Source of the DNA: a virus
Reading direction: 5' to 3' (one strand)
Virus record (IMG/VR): IMGVR_UViG_3300025000_002059
Coordinates: 23,960 to 87,959 of that record
DNA: 64,000 nt
Positions 30,251-38,931 of this stretch are shown here, one piece after another; the stretch's first letter is position 1; every line of letters starts with the position of its first letter. Below the pieces are notes generated by a model. The model had not been told where the DNA came from. It worked only from the letters and a program-made list of their open reading frames with translations, and did not search any database. A program made the position numbers and the translations under genes.

Positions 30251-31192
30251 ATGGCAGGATTGAAAGGAAAACTAGCCGATAAGGCAAATGGGACCAGTGT
30301 GGTAAAGAAGGAACTACCAAAGGCAACATTCAGTAACTTCCTAGCCCAAGATGGGGTAAAGGCGAAGATCAACCAGATCGTCGGCGGTAAAGACGGTCAG
30401 AGATTCATCACAGCGATTCTTTCAGCGGTCAGCACGAACCCGTTACTCGCCGACTGCGACCATGGAACCATACTAAGCTGCGCATTGCTGGGAGAGAGCC
30501 TAAAGCTTTCACCCAGCCCGCAACTTGGGCAATACTACATGGTGCCATTTGACGATAATAAGAATAATAGAAAAACAGCCCAGTTTATAATTGGGTATAA
30601 GGGCATGGTGCAACTTGCCGTGCGATCTGGATACTACAAGAAAATAAATGTTATCGCCATTAAAGAGGGAGAATTACAGCACTTCGATCCACTCAATGAA
30701 GAAATTTCCTGCCTTTTGATTGATGATGAGGATGCCCGCGAACGAGCCAAGACCATCGGATACTACGCGATGTTCGAATACATGAATGGATTTAGGAAAG
30801 TCATGTACTGGAGCAAGGCTAAGATGGAGGCCCATGCACTACAATACTCAGCCGGATTCCGAGCGGACCGGAAGAAGGGAAACTCATACACCTTCTGGAG
30901 TAAAGACTTTGATGGGATGGCCTTTAAAACAATGTTGAGACAACTCTTGTCCAAATGGGGTATAATGTCAATAGACTTACAGACAGCCTACGAAAGAGAC
31001 ATGGGGACTATAAGAGAAGATGGGACCGTCGAATTTGTGGATAACGTAGAGGACATAGAATCAAACGAGACAAAGCCAGAACAGCAGCAAGAGCAGGCGG
31101 ACCAAGCAGGGCAGCCGGAGACAGGGCAGGATGGGCAGCAGGCGGAACAACCGGATATTAGCCGGGAGCAGGACCAGACACCCGCAGAGTAA
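30251..31192 (+). CDS. recT: RecT single-strand annealing protein
   Basis: 313 residues. LLADCDHGTILSCALLGESL, LGQYYMVPF, QFIIGYKGMVQLAVRSGYY, then KDFDGMAFKTMLRQLLSKWG are conserved blocks of the RecT family. RecT coats single strands and anneals complementary DNA during phage recombination or circularisation. The last ~55 residues are a Gln/Glu/Pro-rich disordered tail, longer than usual. It forms the YqaJ-RecT pair. Confidence 0.95.
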   Translation: MAGLKGKLADKANGTSVVKKELPKATFSNFLAQDGVKAKINQIVGGKDGQRFITAILSAVSTNPLLADCDHGTILSCALLGESLKLSPSPQLGQYYMVPFDDNKNNRKTAQFIIGYKGMVQLAVRSGYYKKINVIAIKEGELQHFDPLNEEISCLLIDDEDARERAKTIGYYAMFEYMNGFRKVMYWSKAKMEAHALQYSAGFRADRKKGNSYTFWSKDFDGMAFKTMLRQLLSKWGIMSIDLQTAYERDMGTIREDGTVEFVDNVEDIESNETKPEQQQEQADQAGQPETGQDGQQAEQPDISREQDQTPAE

Positions 31193-31204
31193 GGAGATCG
31201 AGAA

Positions 31205-31378
31205 ATGTTCATGACCGTAGATATTATCCTTCAGGAGTTGGAGATCAGGATCAATAAATTGAAAGAATTCGAAACTGAAGCTTTAGAAATAAAAGATGTT
31301 GATCTTTACCGATTCACTAAGACAAGGCGGACCGAGTATGAATCATTCAAAAACTGGATAGAAGCGAGGAATAATTAA
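31205..31378 (+). CDS. Small helical protein
   Basis: 57 residues: MFMTVDIILQELEIRINKLK, then FTKTRRTEYESFKNWIEARN. AAGGAGATCGAG precedes the ATG. Helical, probably coiled coil; function unknown. Last gene of the recombination operon. Confidence 0.6.
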   Translation: MFMTVDIILQELEIRINKLKEFETEALEIKDVDLYRFTKTRRTEYESFKNWIEARNN

Positions 31379-31388
31379 TTAAAAAAAG

Positions 31389-31434
31389 AAAAATGCCCAT
31401 TAGATTTATAAATTAAATCCTTGGGCATTTTTTG
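31389..31434 (+). terminator. Rho-independent terminator
   Basis: AAAAATGCCCA pairs with TGGGCATTTTT around an AT-rich loop, with a T tail. It ends the YqaJ-RecT operon. Confidence 0.88.
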
Positions 31435-31435
31435 T

Positions 31436-31458
31436 ATTATAATTCTAATTGGACAAAG
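31436..31458 (+). promoter_or_regulatory. Promoter with GGACAA box
   Basis: TATTATAAT directly after the terminator, then GGACAA about 7 bp downstream. It serves the gene at 31481. Confidence 0.55.
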
Positions 31459-31480
31459 TTAAGAAGGGCGGGCCAAAGGA

Positions 31481-31810
31481 ATGAAACAAAAATGCGATCC
31501 ACATAAATGTATTGGAAATTTTGAATGTGAAAAATGCCCAGCTAGATGGACACCGAAGGATCCGGACTGTAAAGATTCGTTAATGTATAACTGTGATAAT
31601 TATAAATCTTGTGATGAGTGTTATGGTAATAAACCTAATACTTGGCCGCGCAAGGATAATATTAACATATTACTTAACTTATCAACCAAAGAAAAGGTTA
31701 TGGCATTTGATTCGATGGTTAAAAGATACGTTTCGGCAAAAAATCACCTTGATATGGAAATTTGGATAGCGAATGTGCTTAGTTTTTACATCAAGAAATA
31801 CTTAAAATAG
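31481..31810 (+). CDS. Cysteine-rich protein
   Basis: 109 residues. The N-terminal half has nine cysteines (CDPHKCIGNFECEKC; CKDS; CDNYKSCDEC) that probably bind zinc; the C-terminal half is helical (STKEKVMAFDSMVKRYVSAK). No family recognised. It converges with the RHH-like gene. Confidence 0.6.
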   Translation: MKQKCDPHKCIGNFECEKCPARWTPKDPDCKDSLMYNCDNYKSCDECYGNKPNTWPRKDNINILLNLSTKEKVMAFDSMVKRYVSAKNHLDMEIWIANVLSFYIKKYLK

Positions 31811-31815
31811 AAACT

Positions 31816-31998
31816 TTATTGAAGAGATTTCATTCTTACATAATCAGAGGGATTTGTTTTTTCAAGACTTGCACGTTCAGTAATTAATTCCCACTCTTTA
31901 TCGCTAAACCGGATGGGATGTGTAAGGCGAGGTTCATTAACTCTTTTACGACCAGCGCCAATCCGTCTACCACCGCGAGTTTTTAGAGTTTCAGACAT
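31816..31998 (-). CDS. Small RHH/AT-hook-like DNA-binding protein
   Basis: 60 residues. RGGRRIGAGRKR is the Arg/Gly AT-hook-like motif typical of phage and plasmid regulators, followed by an RHH pattern (THPIRFSDKEWELITERAS, SDYVRMKSL). The ribosome region GGGAGGGACAAC is the same as that of the gene at 13622. Probably a regulator. Confidence 0.7.
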   Translation of the reverse strand: MSETLKTRGGRRIGAGRKRVNEPRLTHPIRFSDKEWELITERASLEKTNPSDYVRMKSLQ

Positions 31999-32114
31999 AA
32001 TGTTGTCCCTCCCTTTTTATGTTTATTGTAATGCATAATTCAACATAAAGCAAGAGACAAAATAAGGTGCCCAGATGGCAAGTCTAGGCACCAGAGAAAA
32101 AGGAGGAATGAGCA

Positions 32115-32648
32115 ATGACTATAAAAGTACCACGGCAATGGCTTTGTATGGGGAAAACTCAGATATTGAATAATATGTTTGAGCCGATTCAAAATAGACC
32201 AGATGCGGTCCTAAAACCATATGGCGGGCTTTGGGTATCTCCATATGTACGGAATGGGAAATATAAAAGTCACTGGCACGAATGGTGTGAACAGAATAAA
32301 TTTATGACAAGCACCGAAGGAACGATAATAAGACTCCAAGATAATCTAAATGTCTATATAATAAATTCGCAAATTGACTTAATGAAACTTATAGAAGAAG
32401 TTGGAGAATATAATCCATTTCTGGGATTAGGCTTTGAGCCATGGAAAACGATAGATTTTGAAGAAGCAGCCAAACGATATGATCTGATTTATTTAACAAG
32501 GCAAGGATTAAATTGCACTAGACTTCCATTTATGAATCAGAAATTTAACTTATATACATGGGATGTATCTTGCGCGATTTTATTTCATTTTGGGTGCATA
32601 AAAGGGCAATTCCCTACGAAGGTACGCGCTCCTGAAGAGTTAGACTAA
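32115..32648 (+). CDS. Conserved phage/bacterial protein, possible ADP-ribosyltransferase-like fold
   Basis: 177 residues. The pattern KPYGGLWVSPY, then SHWHEWCEQNKF, NVYIINSQIDL, FEEAAKRYDLIYLTRQGLNC and LYTWDVSCAILF recalls a widespread family of hypothetical proteins (K-GGLW-S, W-WC, YD-LT-G--TR, LY-WD). An ADP-ribosyltransferase-like fold is a possible reading of the GLW/YD-LT pattern, but this is an inference without structural support. It overlaps the convergent gene by 35 bp. Confidence 0.5.
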   Translation: MTIKVPRQWLCMGKTQILNNMFEPIQNRPDAVLKPYGGLWVSPYVRNGKYKSHWHEWCEQNKFMTSTEGTIIRLQDNLNVYIINSQIDLMKLIEEVGEYNPFLGLGFEPWKTIDFEEAAKRYDLIYLTRQGLNCTRLPFMNQKFNLYTWDVSCAILFHFGCIKGQFPTKVRAPEELD

Positions 32649-33666
32649 TCTCAAAATCACTTTCTTGGCCTTCAACAAATAATTCCAAGCGCGTGAAAAG
32701 AGATTTAATCTGGTCTGCTCTATAAATATTTTTAAGAGATATTCTGAGTAATTCAATTTCAGGTTTTTTGACTTCAACCAAAGTTAATTGACTTGGAGGA
32801 ATTTCTTCTTGATCCATCTTATCAACTACTTCCTCTTTTTTCACTATTGCATTTTCATTGCTTGGTGGAACTAGGGGAACCACTTTCTTTACACGTTCCT
32901 TGTATTTACGTTTAGGAGGTGTAGTTTCTGAATTAGCAGCAGCACCTTGGCCTTCAGCAGAGTCAGCAGCTGCTTTATCATTATCCCTTTTCGTCTGTGC
33001 TTGATTCAGTCTATTGTCTCTAAAATTACGCAATACATCTAAAGCATCATCACCAACTAAAATTTGCTTTCCTTTCCGGGCAACTTTAAAATTCCATGAT
33101 AGTTCTGATAATTGAGCGGGAGCACAATCAAGACCTTTGAGTATTTCAGTCGTTGTATGAAGTCTCCTTAATTCAGCGTAGATCTTTTGACCTTCTTTAT
33201 ATTCAATAGCGTTGAGTTCGGAGACTTTTATCCATTCTCCATATTGTATCCTTTTCATCCAATCCAAATTAAAAATACAAGATAATTCTAATATTTGCTC
33301 TAAAGAACAGTCTAATGCATTTTGTAATTCAACTATGTCATATATTTTCCTGAGTTCATTATAAACTTGAGCACCATCTTGAATAGGTAATTCTTTAAGT
33401 TCATCAATCGTAATTTGTTCTCTACTTTTTACCTTCTCCATTAATTCCAACAATTTCATCTCCCTTAGAGTTGTGATAAAACAAGGACCAGCACCCATAA
33501 TTAATCGTCTTTGAAATTTATCAGGTTCCTGTTCGGATGGCATTTTGACGGATTCATGTTTACGGAGCCGGGCGGCCCTACCGTGAATACCATTTCCAGT
33601 CTTTTTCTTTTCCCTGACATCCTGATTAAAAATCCATTCAACATCTTCGTTATAGATCCCAATCAC
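32614..33666 (-). CDS. Phage protein with N-terminal basic motif and repeated helical region
   Basis: 350 residues. The N-terminus (NQDVREKKKTGNGIHGRAAR, KHESVKMPSE) resembles a motif found at the start of several Firmicute phage proteins. Two related ~60-residue units follow (IQDGAQVYNELRKIYDIVEL; YKEGQKIYAELRRLHTTTEI), each paired with a LDCS/LDCA turn. A low-complexity linker rich in Ala/Lys/Pro precedes an acidic C-terminus. It may regulate gene expression, but no function is established. Confidence 0.55.
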   Translation of the reverse strand: MIGIYNEDVEWIFNQDVREKKKTGNGIHGRAARLRKHESVKMPSEQEPDKFQRRLIMGAGPCFITTLREMKLLELMEKVKSREQITIDELKELPIQDGAQVYNELRKIYDIVELQNALDCSLEQILELSCIFNLDWMKRIQYGEWIKVSELNAIEYKEGQKIYAELRRLHTTTEILKGLDCAPAQLSELSWNFKVARKGKQILVGDDALDVLRNFRDNRLNQAQTKRDNDKAAADSAEGQGAAANSETTPPKRKYKERVKKVVPLVPPSNENAIVKKEEVVDKMDQEEIPPSQLTLVEVKKPEIELLRISLKNIYRADQIKSLFTRLELFVEGQESDFEISLTLQERVPS

Positions 33667-33769
33667 ATCCTGTCAAATTCGACATTTCATTTCTTACATT
33701 TTAAATATACTTCAATTTATAGACCATGTCCACATTTTGTATATTTCATAATATGACAAATTATTTTGT

Positions 33770-33823
33770 TTTATTTTTATGCTATACTTGGGACAAGTTT
33801 ATTTATATTTGAGGTGGTTATGA
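33770..33823 (+). promoter_or_regulatory. Promoter with GGACAA box
   Basis: GCTATACT (TATACT about 33782-33787) followed 2 bp later by GGGACAAG. It precedes the ATG at 33824 with ribosome site TGAGGTGG. Confidence 0.6.
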
Positions 33824-34030
33824 ATGGCTTTGACACTTTGGTCCGGCAGAGGAACATGGGAAGGCTGGAAAATACGGAAGCAATATCAAGGCTGCAAATT
33901 TGGAGAGTCCGTCCTTGTGGATCCCGATGGAGTGCCATACAGTCCCAGCGATATACTAGCGAGCAGAAATTCTGCAAATCTTTCTGAAAAAGAGAAAATT
34001 AATAAAAGCAATAAATCGATAAAGGAATAA
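33824..34030 (+). CDS. Hypothetical protein
   Basis: 68 residues: MALTLWSGRGTWEGWKIRKQ, KFGESVLVDPDGVPYSPSDI and a basic, low-complexity tail (EKEKINKSNKSIKE) that runs into the octamer repeats. The first ~50 residues look genuine. Function unknown. Confidence 0.55.
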   Translation: MALTLWSGRGTWEGWKIRKQYQGCKFGESVLVDPDGVPYSPSDILASRNSANLSEKEKINKSNKSIKE

Positions 34031-34460
34031 ATCCATAAATCCATATAAGAATATATCGATACATCCATAAAGGAATATTTGCTGAAGATTCTATTTAATA
34101 GACAGAATGAAAGAATTGGATTTTGTTTATAAGTTTAGGATTTTATGTAAATATTCCATTTTTTAGTGATTGCGTATCGATATCCATATATCAATATATC
34201 CATATATCCATACGGAGCATAATTATCGTAAGAATCAATTCCTGATCGCGACGAGTAGCCTAACATTTTCTGTCAAATTGTCTAAGAGTGTATTCCTATC
34301 CATATATCAATACATCCATATATCAATACAAGAGGGACTTATGGACCAAATATGTAATTTAATGGATTCTTTCAAATTGTAGGCAAACAGAATATTCTCA
34401 AATCTATACATCAATAAATCCATATTTCCATAAATCAATATATCGATAAATCAATACAGA
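34014..34460 (+). repeat. AT-rich octamer repeat region (possible origin or AT-rich unwinding element)
   Basis: Four clusters (about 34014-34075, 34178-34217, 34298-34340, 34400-34460) consist of variants of ATATCCAT/AAATCAAT in an 8-bp period, for example ATCCATATATCAATACATCC. Between the clusters the sequence is AT-rich without genes. Such iterons plus the following dyads suggest an origin, unwinding region or regulator target. Confidence 0.65.
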
Positions 34461-34461
34461 C

Positions 34462-34543
34462 CATTTTCGTGAGATCACGAAAATGATAAAAATATAACCA
34501 TATAAGTTATAAACGGCAATTATAACTCATACGGTTATATTTT
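34462..34543. promoter_or_regulatory. Two consecutive large inverted repeats
   Basis: CATTTTCGTGA (34462-34472) pairs with TCACGAAAATG (34475-34485). Directly after it AAAATATAACC (34489-34499) pairs with GGTTATATTTT (34533-34543), enclosing AGTTATAA/TTATAACT. The perfect dyads end the octamer region. They could be operators, cruciforms or bidirectional terminators. Confidence 0.65.
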
Positions 34544-34570
34544 CGATTTTATGGATATTTATGGAAATTA

Positions 34571-34732
34571 TCAGGGGTAATAATTAGAACATCGCTGGCA
34601 GACTTCCTCATCAAAATTTTCCCGGTAACAGAATTTATCTTGGTTATATCGACAAACGAGAAAAAATTCTTTTCCAGTTAAGCAGAGTGGGGATCCGCAG
34701 CCAAGCGGAAAATCATCGCACCCATCGCACAT
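34571..34732 (-). CDS. Small zinc-ribbon-like protein next to array 2
   Basis: 53 residues read directly: MCDGCDDFPLGCGSPLCL, then VCRYNQDKFCYRENFDEEVC and QRCSNYYP. Eight cysteines in CxxC-like pairs imply zinc binding. AGGGATG lies about 12 bp upstream. It is transcribed away from array 2. Array 1 also contains zinc-ribbon genes. Confidence 0.6.
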   Translation of the reverse strand: MCDGCDDFPLGCGSPLCLTGKEFFLVCRYNQDKFCYRENFDEEVCQRCSNYYP

Positions 34733-34747
34733 TTCATTTTCACATCC

Positions 34748-34776
34748 CTATGCTATAATAATTACATAGGACAAGT
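34748..34776 (+). promoter_or_regulatory. Promoter directing transcription into array 2
   Basis: TATAAT (34754-34759) and GGACAA (34769-34774) lie 36 bp before the first array unit. The -35 is weak. The same TATAAT/GGACAA combination precedes several genes, so array 2 is probably transcribed. Confidence 0.55.
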
Positions 34777-34810
34777 ATAAGCCATGAACTGCGATTAAAT
34801 CAATTATTGT

Positions 34811-36970
34811 AAGCGAGCCAAGAATAGAGATTTTACAGAATTTTGAGCGAGTCAACTAGGTAGATTTTTTCAAATGTCCAAAGCGAACCAAAGCGCTTGA
34901 GAGCGCCAAAATTGGCAAGTGAACCATCAGTAGCAATAGTGCCAAACTATCAGAGTGAGCCAAAGTATTTGAGTTAAAATCATAAAAAGGTAAGTGAGTC
35001 ATCGAACCAGATTATAAACATTGAAGAATAGCGAACCATTTTTGATTAAGAGAGTGAGTCAAAGTTTCCGATCGTACCTAAGTAAGGGAGCGAGTCCAAA
35101 GGTTTTTCAGTGTACCAGAAAGAGGGAGCGAGTCATACCAAACAGAAAAAAGAACGAACCACGAACATAGACTTATTCATTTTACGAGAGTGAGCTAATA
35201 ATGCCGATAGCAACAAAAACAGTGAACGAGCCAAGAATACTGAGAGTACCATATTTCGAGAGCGAGCCAGTAAGATGGGTATTTCCAAAAAAGAGAAGCG
35301 AGCCAAGAACTCTGATATCCCAGACCAAGCAAGCGAGTCAAGGTTTCCGACCATACCCAAACGTAAGGGATCGAGTCAAGGTTTCCGAGTGCACCGAAAT
35401 TAGGGATCGAGACATGATAGCTGATTTAATCGTAAATAATGATCGTTTCAATCCACGCACCAGAAATGAGGTGCGACAATAAATATAAGTGAGCCAGCTG
35501 CATTGAGATTACCAATGTAGAGAAGCGAACCAACGAATGTGATTAGTTTACAATTGAAGAGTGAACCACACGATAAGATGTCACCGTATGTTTGGAGTGA
35601 GCCAAAGAATTAAAAAAACATTATATGCAAGCGAACCAAAAACCTTAGACAATATCAAACCCCAAGAGTGAGTCAAGCTTTCCGAGAGGTCCAGAACGGA
35701 TGAACGAATCATGTTTCGTGAGAGCACCAGAAACATGGAGTGAGCCAAGAACACTGAGATACCAATTGCGAGAGAGCGAGCCAATAACTACGATCGATCA
35801 CTGAAAAGAAGCGAACCAGTGTTGCTGGATTTGAGCAAAGTCTCTGAGTGAGTCATGGAGACAGGATAAGATCCAAATATGTCATGACTTTCTATTAGTC
35901 GTGTGGGATTGAAACATAGCTGCTAAACGAGCCAAAATATAGAATAGCAACATTAATAGTGGAGCGAACCATGGCGAATGATAATGACAATTTCCATTGA
36001 GTGAACCATTAGGAATGAGAGAACCAGTTAAATGAGTGAACCATGTATCGTGAAAAATTTCAAGCGTTACGAGTGAGCCAACAGAGTTAATCATTACAAT
36101 TGTTCAGAGCGAATCATTAAACTTGATTGTATCAGAGGTTAGAAGTGAATCAATGGGACGGAGAGTACCACAAACCATTAGTGAGCCATTCAATCGGAGA
36201 GCACCGTAAAGAACGAATCATAAGCGGCGAAAGAATCAGAACCTCGAAGTGAACCATGTATTGTGATATTTCATAATCTGTGAAGTGAGCCATCATTAGG
36301 GATTGTTTCAATTATTAGGAGTGAACCACTTTTTGTGAGAAACACAGCGATATAAGGGTGAGCCAAGAACACCGACAGTCAACAAAGCCACAAAGCGAAC
36401 CAATGTTGGAGAGAGCACCGTGCCATTCGAGTGAACCGATGTCGCACCATTTTTAAACAGAGCGAGCCAATGACGATGGAGAGCACCATGATCACGGAGC
36501 GAACCACCATTAGGGATAGTAACATATTTTTGGAGTGAGCCGAGGATACTGACATTTAAACCAGATGGAAAGAGTGAGCCAAAGTATCCGAATACAACAA
36601 CCTTCTAGAGCGAGTCACCCCACAAGAGCACACCCATGTCCGTTAAGCGATCCATCAAGGCATAGAGCACCATCAAGCATGAGTGAATCGACATTCGTGA
36701 GATACCCAATACTTGTGAGTGAGCCAGCATATCTGAATATTTCAATAGTCGTGAGTGAGCCACTGCCGCAAGATAATACCATGTCCATAGAGCGATCCAC
36801 TACGCAAGATAGCACCACAACTGTAGAGTGAACCATCGGGGAGAATTAATCATCGGTTAGAAGTGAGTCATTAAACTTGATAGCACCATATCCGCAAATC
36901 GAGCCAATCATGCTGAATATTTCAATGAGCCAGAGTGATCCAATTATTTAGATCGAATCAATAAATCTGA
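34811..36970 (+). repeat. Array 2: 36-bp repeats with RARYGARYCA motif
   Basis: About 60 units in one orientation. Measured motif ends 35197, 35233, 35269, 35305, 35340, 35378 and 35414 give spacings 36, 36, 36, 35, 38 and 36. A half-unit motif lies 18 bp from each (GAGAGTACCA ends 35251, midway between 35233 and 35269). The second half of each unit often reads TGAGAGNACCA or ATATTTCA. All frames contain stops; short open stretches with SEP or ARS every 12 residues are by-products of the period. Confidence 0.92.
35415..35486 (+). other. Non-repeat insert with GC hairpin inside array 2
   Basis: Here the array is interrupted: the next motif end comes 82 bp after the previous one. The insert contains CGCACC pairing with GGTGCG around an 8-nt loop (about 35456-35475). 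It may be a processing site, a small insertion or a decayed unit. Confidence 0.4.
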
Positions 36971-37130
36971 GTGACCAAAAATGAACAAAGAAGTCTTACA
37001 ATATGGCAACATATGTGATAATGTATGGATAAGCCAACGCTGCTGGCGAACTTGACTAGAGTACCAGATGCCAGCAAAACGAGTCGACAATGATGAGTGA
37101 CCAACAATAATGAGCGTAAAAATTGAACAA
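36971..37130 (+). repeat. Degenerate end of array 2
   Basis: Motif copies are weaker (GAGTGACCAA near 36970 and 37096, GAGCGTAAA near 37112). TGCTGGC (about 37042) can pair with GCCAGCA (about 37071), giving a stem around a diverged unit. Confidence 0.5.
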
Positions 37131-37136
37131 AAAAAT

Positions 37137-37253
37137 GACCTTCGCGGAGTTTGCACCTCCCGAAAGTCGTGGCTAAAGACCAAACTCTTTAGACTTGAAA
37201 TTTAAATCTAAGGACGGAACCCTTAGACTTAAGTACTTAATTTGGATTAAGTA
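37137..37253 (+). ncRNA. Four-hairpin element at the end of array 2
   Basis: Four stems follow one another. GAC-CTTCG-GGAG pairs with CTCC-CGAA-GTC around TTTGCAC (37137-37168, with bulges). CTAAAGA pairs with TCTTTAG (37173-37192). TCTAAGG pairs with CCTTAGA around ACGGAAC (37207-37227). TACTTAA pairs with TTAAGTA (37234-37253). The regular 7-bp stems and 6-7-nt loops indicate a structured RNA, probably the 3' domain of the array 2 transcript. Confidence 0.55.
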
Positions 37254-37322
37254 TAACAAAGGATACTCAACGAATCAAGGGGGACAAGGGTAGTATCATT
37301 TGTAATATTTTCAAATAAAAGT

Positions 37323-37362
37323 AAAGTCGGGTCAGTATCTTTAGCTGGCCCGGCTTTTTTTG
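37323..37362 (+). terminator. Rho-independent terminator downstream of array 2
   Basis: AAAGTCGGGTCAG pairs with CTGGCCCGGCTTT (two G-U pairs) around a 9-nt loop, followed by seven T. Together with the promoter at 34754 it would define a noncoding transcript of about 2.6 kb. Confidence 0.88.
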
Positions 37363-37475
37363 TTTCCCAAAAATTACAAGGTGAAAGAATTGGAGGGACA
37401 ATAGTTTTCTATCTATCGAGCGTCCGTCAGATTGTATATAATTTAGTTACTCACCTAAAAAATGGGGGGAGAGTC

Positions 37476-37724
37476 ATGGAGGTTTCAGTAAGAGCCAAAG
37501 AAATATATAAATTTATCGAAAATTTTAATGGCCACCCAATTTTTATAGACATCATGACCATCGATCTGGGAGATAGGGGGACGGTTAGGTTTGCATTGTG
37601 TGAATTAATAGATGTTGGATCCGTAAAACCTGTAAGGGCTAAAAATAAATTTGATAATATTTACCAAGTCGAGTATCACATTATCAATAACAATGATCCA
37701 ACAAGTGAATCATTCTGGAAATAA
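37476..37724 (+). CDS. Hypothetical protein (wHTH-like)
   Basis: 82 residues: RAKEIYKFIENFNGHPIFID, GTVRFALCELIDVGSVKPVR and DNIYQVEYHI. The order helix-helix-helix-wing is consistent with a small winged helix, but the match is weak. GGGGGGAG precedes the ATG. It starts the replication operon. Confidence 0.55.
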   Translation: MEVSVRAKEIYKFIENFNGHPIFIDIMTIDLGDRGTVRFALCELIDVGSVKPVRAKNKFDNIYQVEYHIINNNDPTSESFWK

Positions 37725-37742
37725 ATATGGGGAGGGGAATTT

Positions 37743-38084
37743 ATGATTAATGAATTGGAATTACTTTCAAAGAAAGAATTTTTAGAATTGGATATCGAAG
37801 ATTTTAAATCATTATGGAGGGAACTAAAGGGTGAGATCTTGGATAAGAGGGACTTATATCAAAGATGCGATCCAGAGAAGTATGAAAGAGAATTGCATAT
37901 TCTCCAATCCGTATTAAAGGCAATGGATCTAGCTGTGTCAGTTAAGATAACTGAAAGAAGAATAAAGGATAAAGTTTGCCAGTTTTGCAGAAATACAGAA
38001 CTTGACACCAGAGGATATGGTACCTTGTGTACAAATTGTTTTAATGAGTATGAAGAGAGAATGGGCAGGAGGATTGTAAAATGA
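37743..38084 (+). CDS. Zinc-ribbon protein of the replication operon
   Basis: 113 residues. Helical N-terminus (FKSLWRELKGEILDKRDLYQ) and a C-terminal zinc ribbon, CQFCRNTELDTRGYGTLCTNC. The stop overlaps the next start (ATGA). GGGGAGGGG precedes the start. Function unknown. Confidence 0.65.
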   Translation: MINELELLSKKEFLELDIEDFKSLWRELKGEILDKRDLYQRCDPEKYERELHILQSVLKAMDLAVSVKITERRIKDKVCQFCRNTELDTRGYGTLCTNCFNEYEERMGRRIVK

Positions 38085-38911
38085 ATGATGTCACTTCAAC
38101 ATTTCGACCAGCAGTATTTCCGGCAGACATAATGTATGACGAAAATCTTACCTCAAGTCAGAGACTAATACTGATTGTTTTATTCACTTACACGAACGCA
38201 CATACTAATACAGCTTTTCCAAGTTATCAAACGATAGCCGAACGGTCTGGATTTGAAAGGAGGACATGTATAAAATTAGTCGATGAATTAATAACTAAGG
38301 GATACATCGAAAAGCAAGAAAATTACACAAAAACAAAAGGTGGAAAACCTAATCAGACATCAAATTTATACACGCTACACTTTAAGGAGAGACAAGTAGG
38401 TAGTGATTTTAAATCACTAGGGGGTAGTGATTTAAAATCACTAGGGGTAGTGAACGACGATCACCGGGGTAGTGATTTAAAATCACCCAAACTATCCATA
38501 GGAACTATCCATTGTGATCTTAATAATAATGATGAGGAAAAAATCGAAAACGAAGACTTTAAAAAATCGGTTCATCTCTGGGAAAATATCATGGGTAATG
38601 CAATTTCAGGAGTCGAAAATGATTATATCGACGAATGGATATCACAATTTAATATGCCATTCGAAATGGTGAAGGAAGCAGTTGATCGCATGATTGCGTT
38701 GAATATAAGACCAAGGAATATCAGATATGTCGATTCAATAACAAGAGGATGGCATAAGTCCGGGATCAAAACATTACAAGCGGCAAAAGAGGAAGTTCTT
38801 GATCGTGAAGCTAGTAAATTAAAAAAGAGACAAGGGAATAAGCCATTAAAACAGGGAGAGCAGAAGCCAGTAGAGCCATCTAGCTCAAAATACGATAAGT
38901 TTTACCTTTAA
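38081..38911 (+). CDS. Replisome organiser / DnaD-like initiator with origin iterons in the gene
   Basis: 276 residues. Residues ~1-105 form a winged helix (DIMYDENLTSSQRLILIVLF, QTIAERSGFERRTCIKLVDE, GYIEKQENYTK). Residues ~160-240 form a DnaD-type C-terminal domain (FKKSVHLWENIMGNAISGVE, FEMVKEAVDRMIALNIRPRN). The linker has the repeated peptide GSDFKSLG/GSDLKSLG encoded by iterons at 38400-38488. As in other phages with the origin inside the initiator gene, the protein probably binds these repeats and recruits the DnaC-type loader encoded next. Confidence 0.9.
   Translation: MNDVTSTFRPAVFPADIMYDENLTSSQRLILIVLFTYTNAHTNTAFPSYQTIAERSGFERRTCIKLVDELITKGYIEKQENYTKTKGGKPNQTSNLYTLHFKERQVGSDFKSLGGSDLKSLGVVNDDHRGSDLKSPKLSIGTIHCDLNNNDEEKIENEDFKKSVHLWENIMGNAISGVENDYIDEWISQFNMPFEMVKEAVDRMIALNIRPRNIRYVDSITRGWHKSGIKTLQAAKEEVLDREASKLKKRQGNKPLKQGEQKPVEPSSSKYDKFYL
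38400..38488 (+). other. Candidate phage replication origin: palindromic iterons in the initiator gene
   Basis: Three copies of GTAGTGATTTNAAATCAC (about 38399-38418, 38425-38442, 38470-38487), each containing the palindrome GTGATTTAAAATCAC-like core, and one diverged copy (GTAGTGAACGACGATCACC) between. Repeats inside an initiator gene are characteristic of lambda-type origins. Confidence 0.8.
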
Positions 38912-38931
38912 ACGAAGGGCCGTGATTAGCA

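Noticed and set aside
34811-36970. Open reading frames with SEP, ARS or AHS every 12 residues on both strands
   Set aside because: They are by-products of the 36-bp period, are short, lack ribosome sites and change frame between units.
37207-37227. A tRNA or tRNA-like gene suggested by a 7-nt loop on a perfect stem
   Set aside because: The neighbouring hairpins do not form acceptor, D and T arms, and no other tRNA-like cloverleaf was seen in the window.
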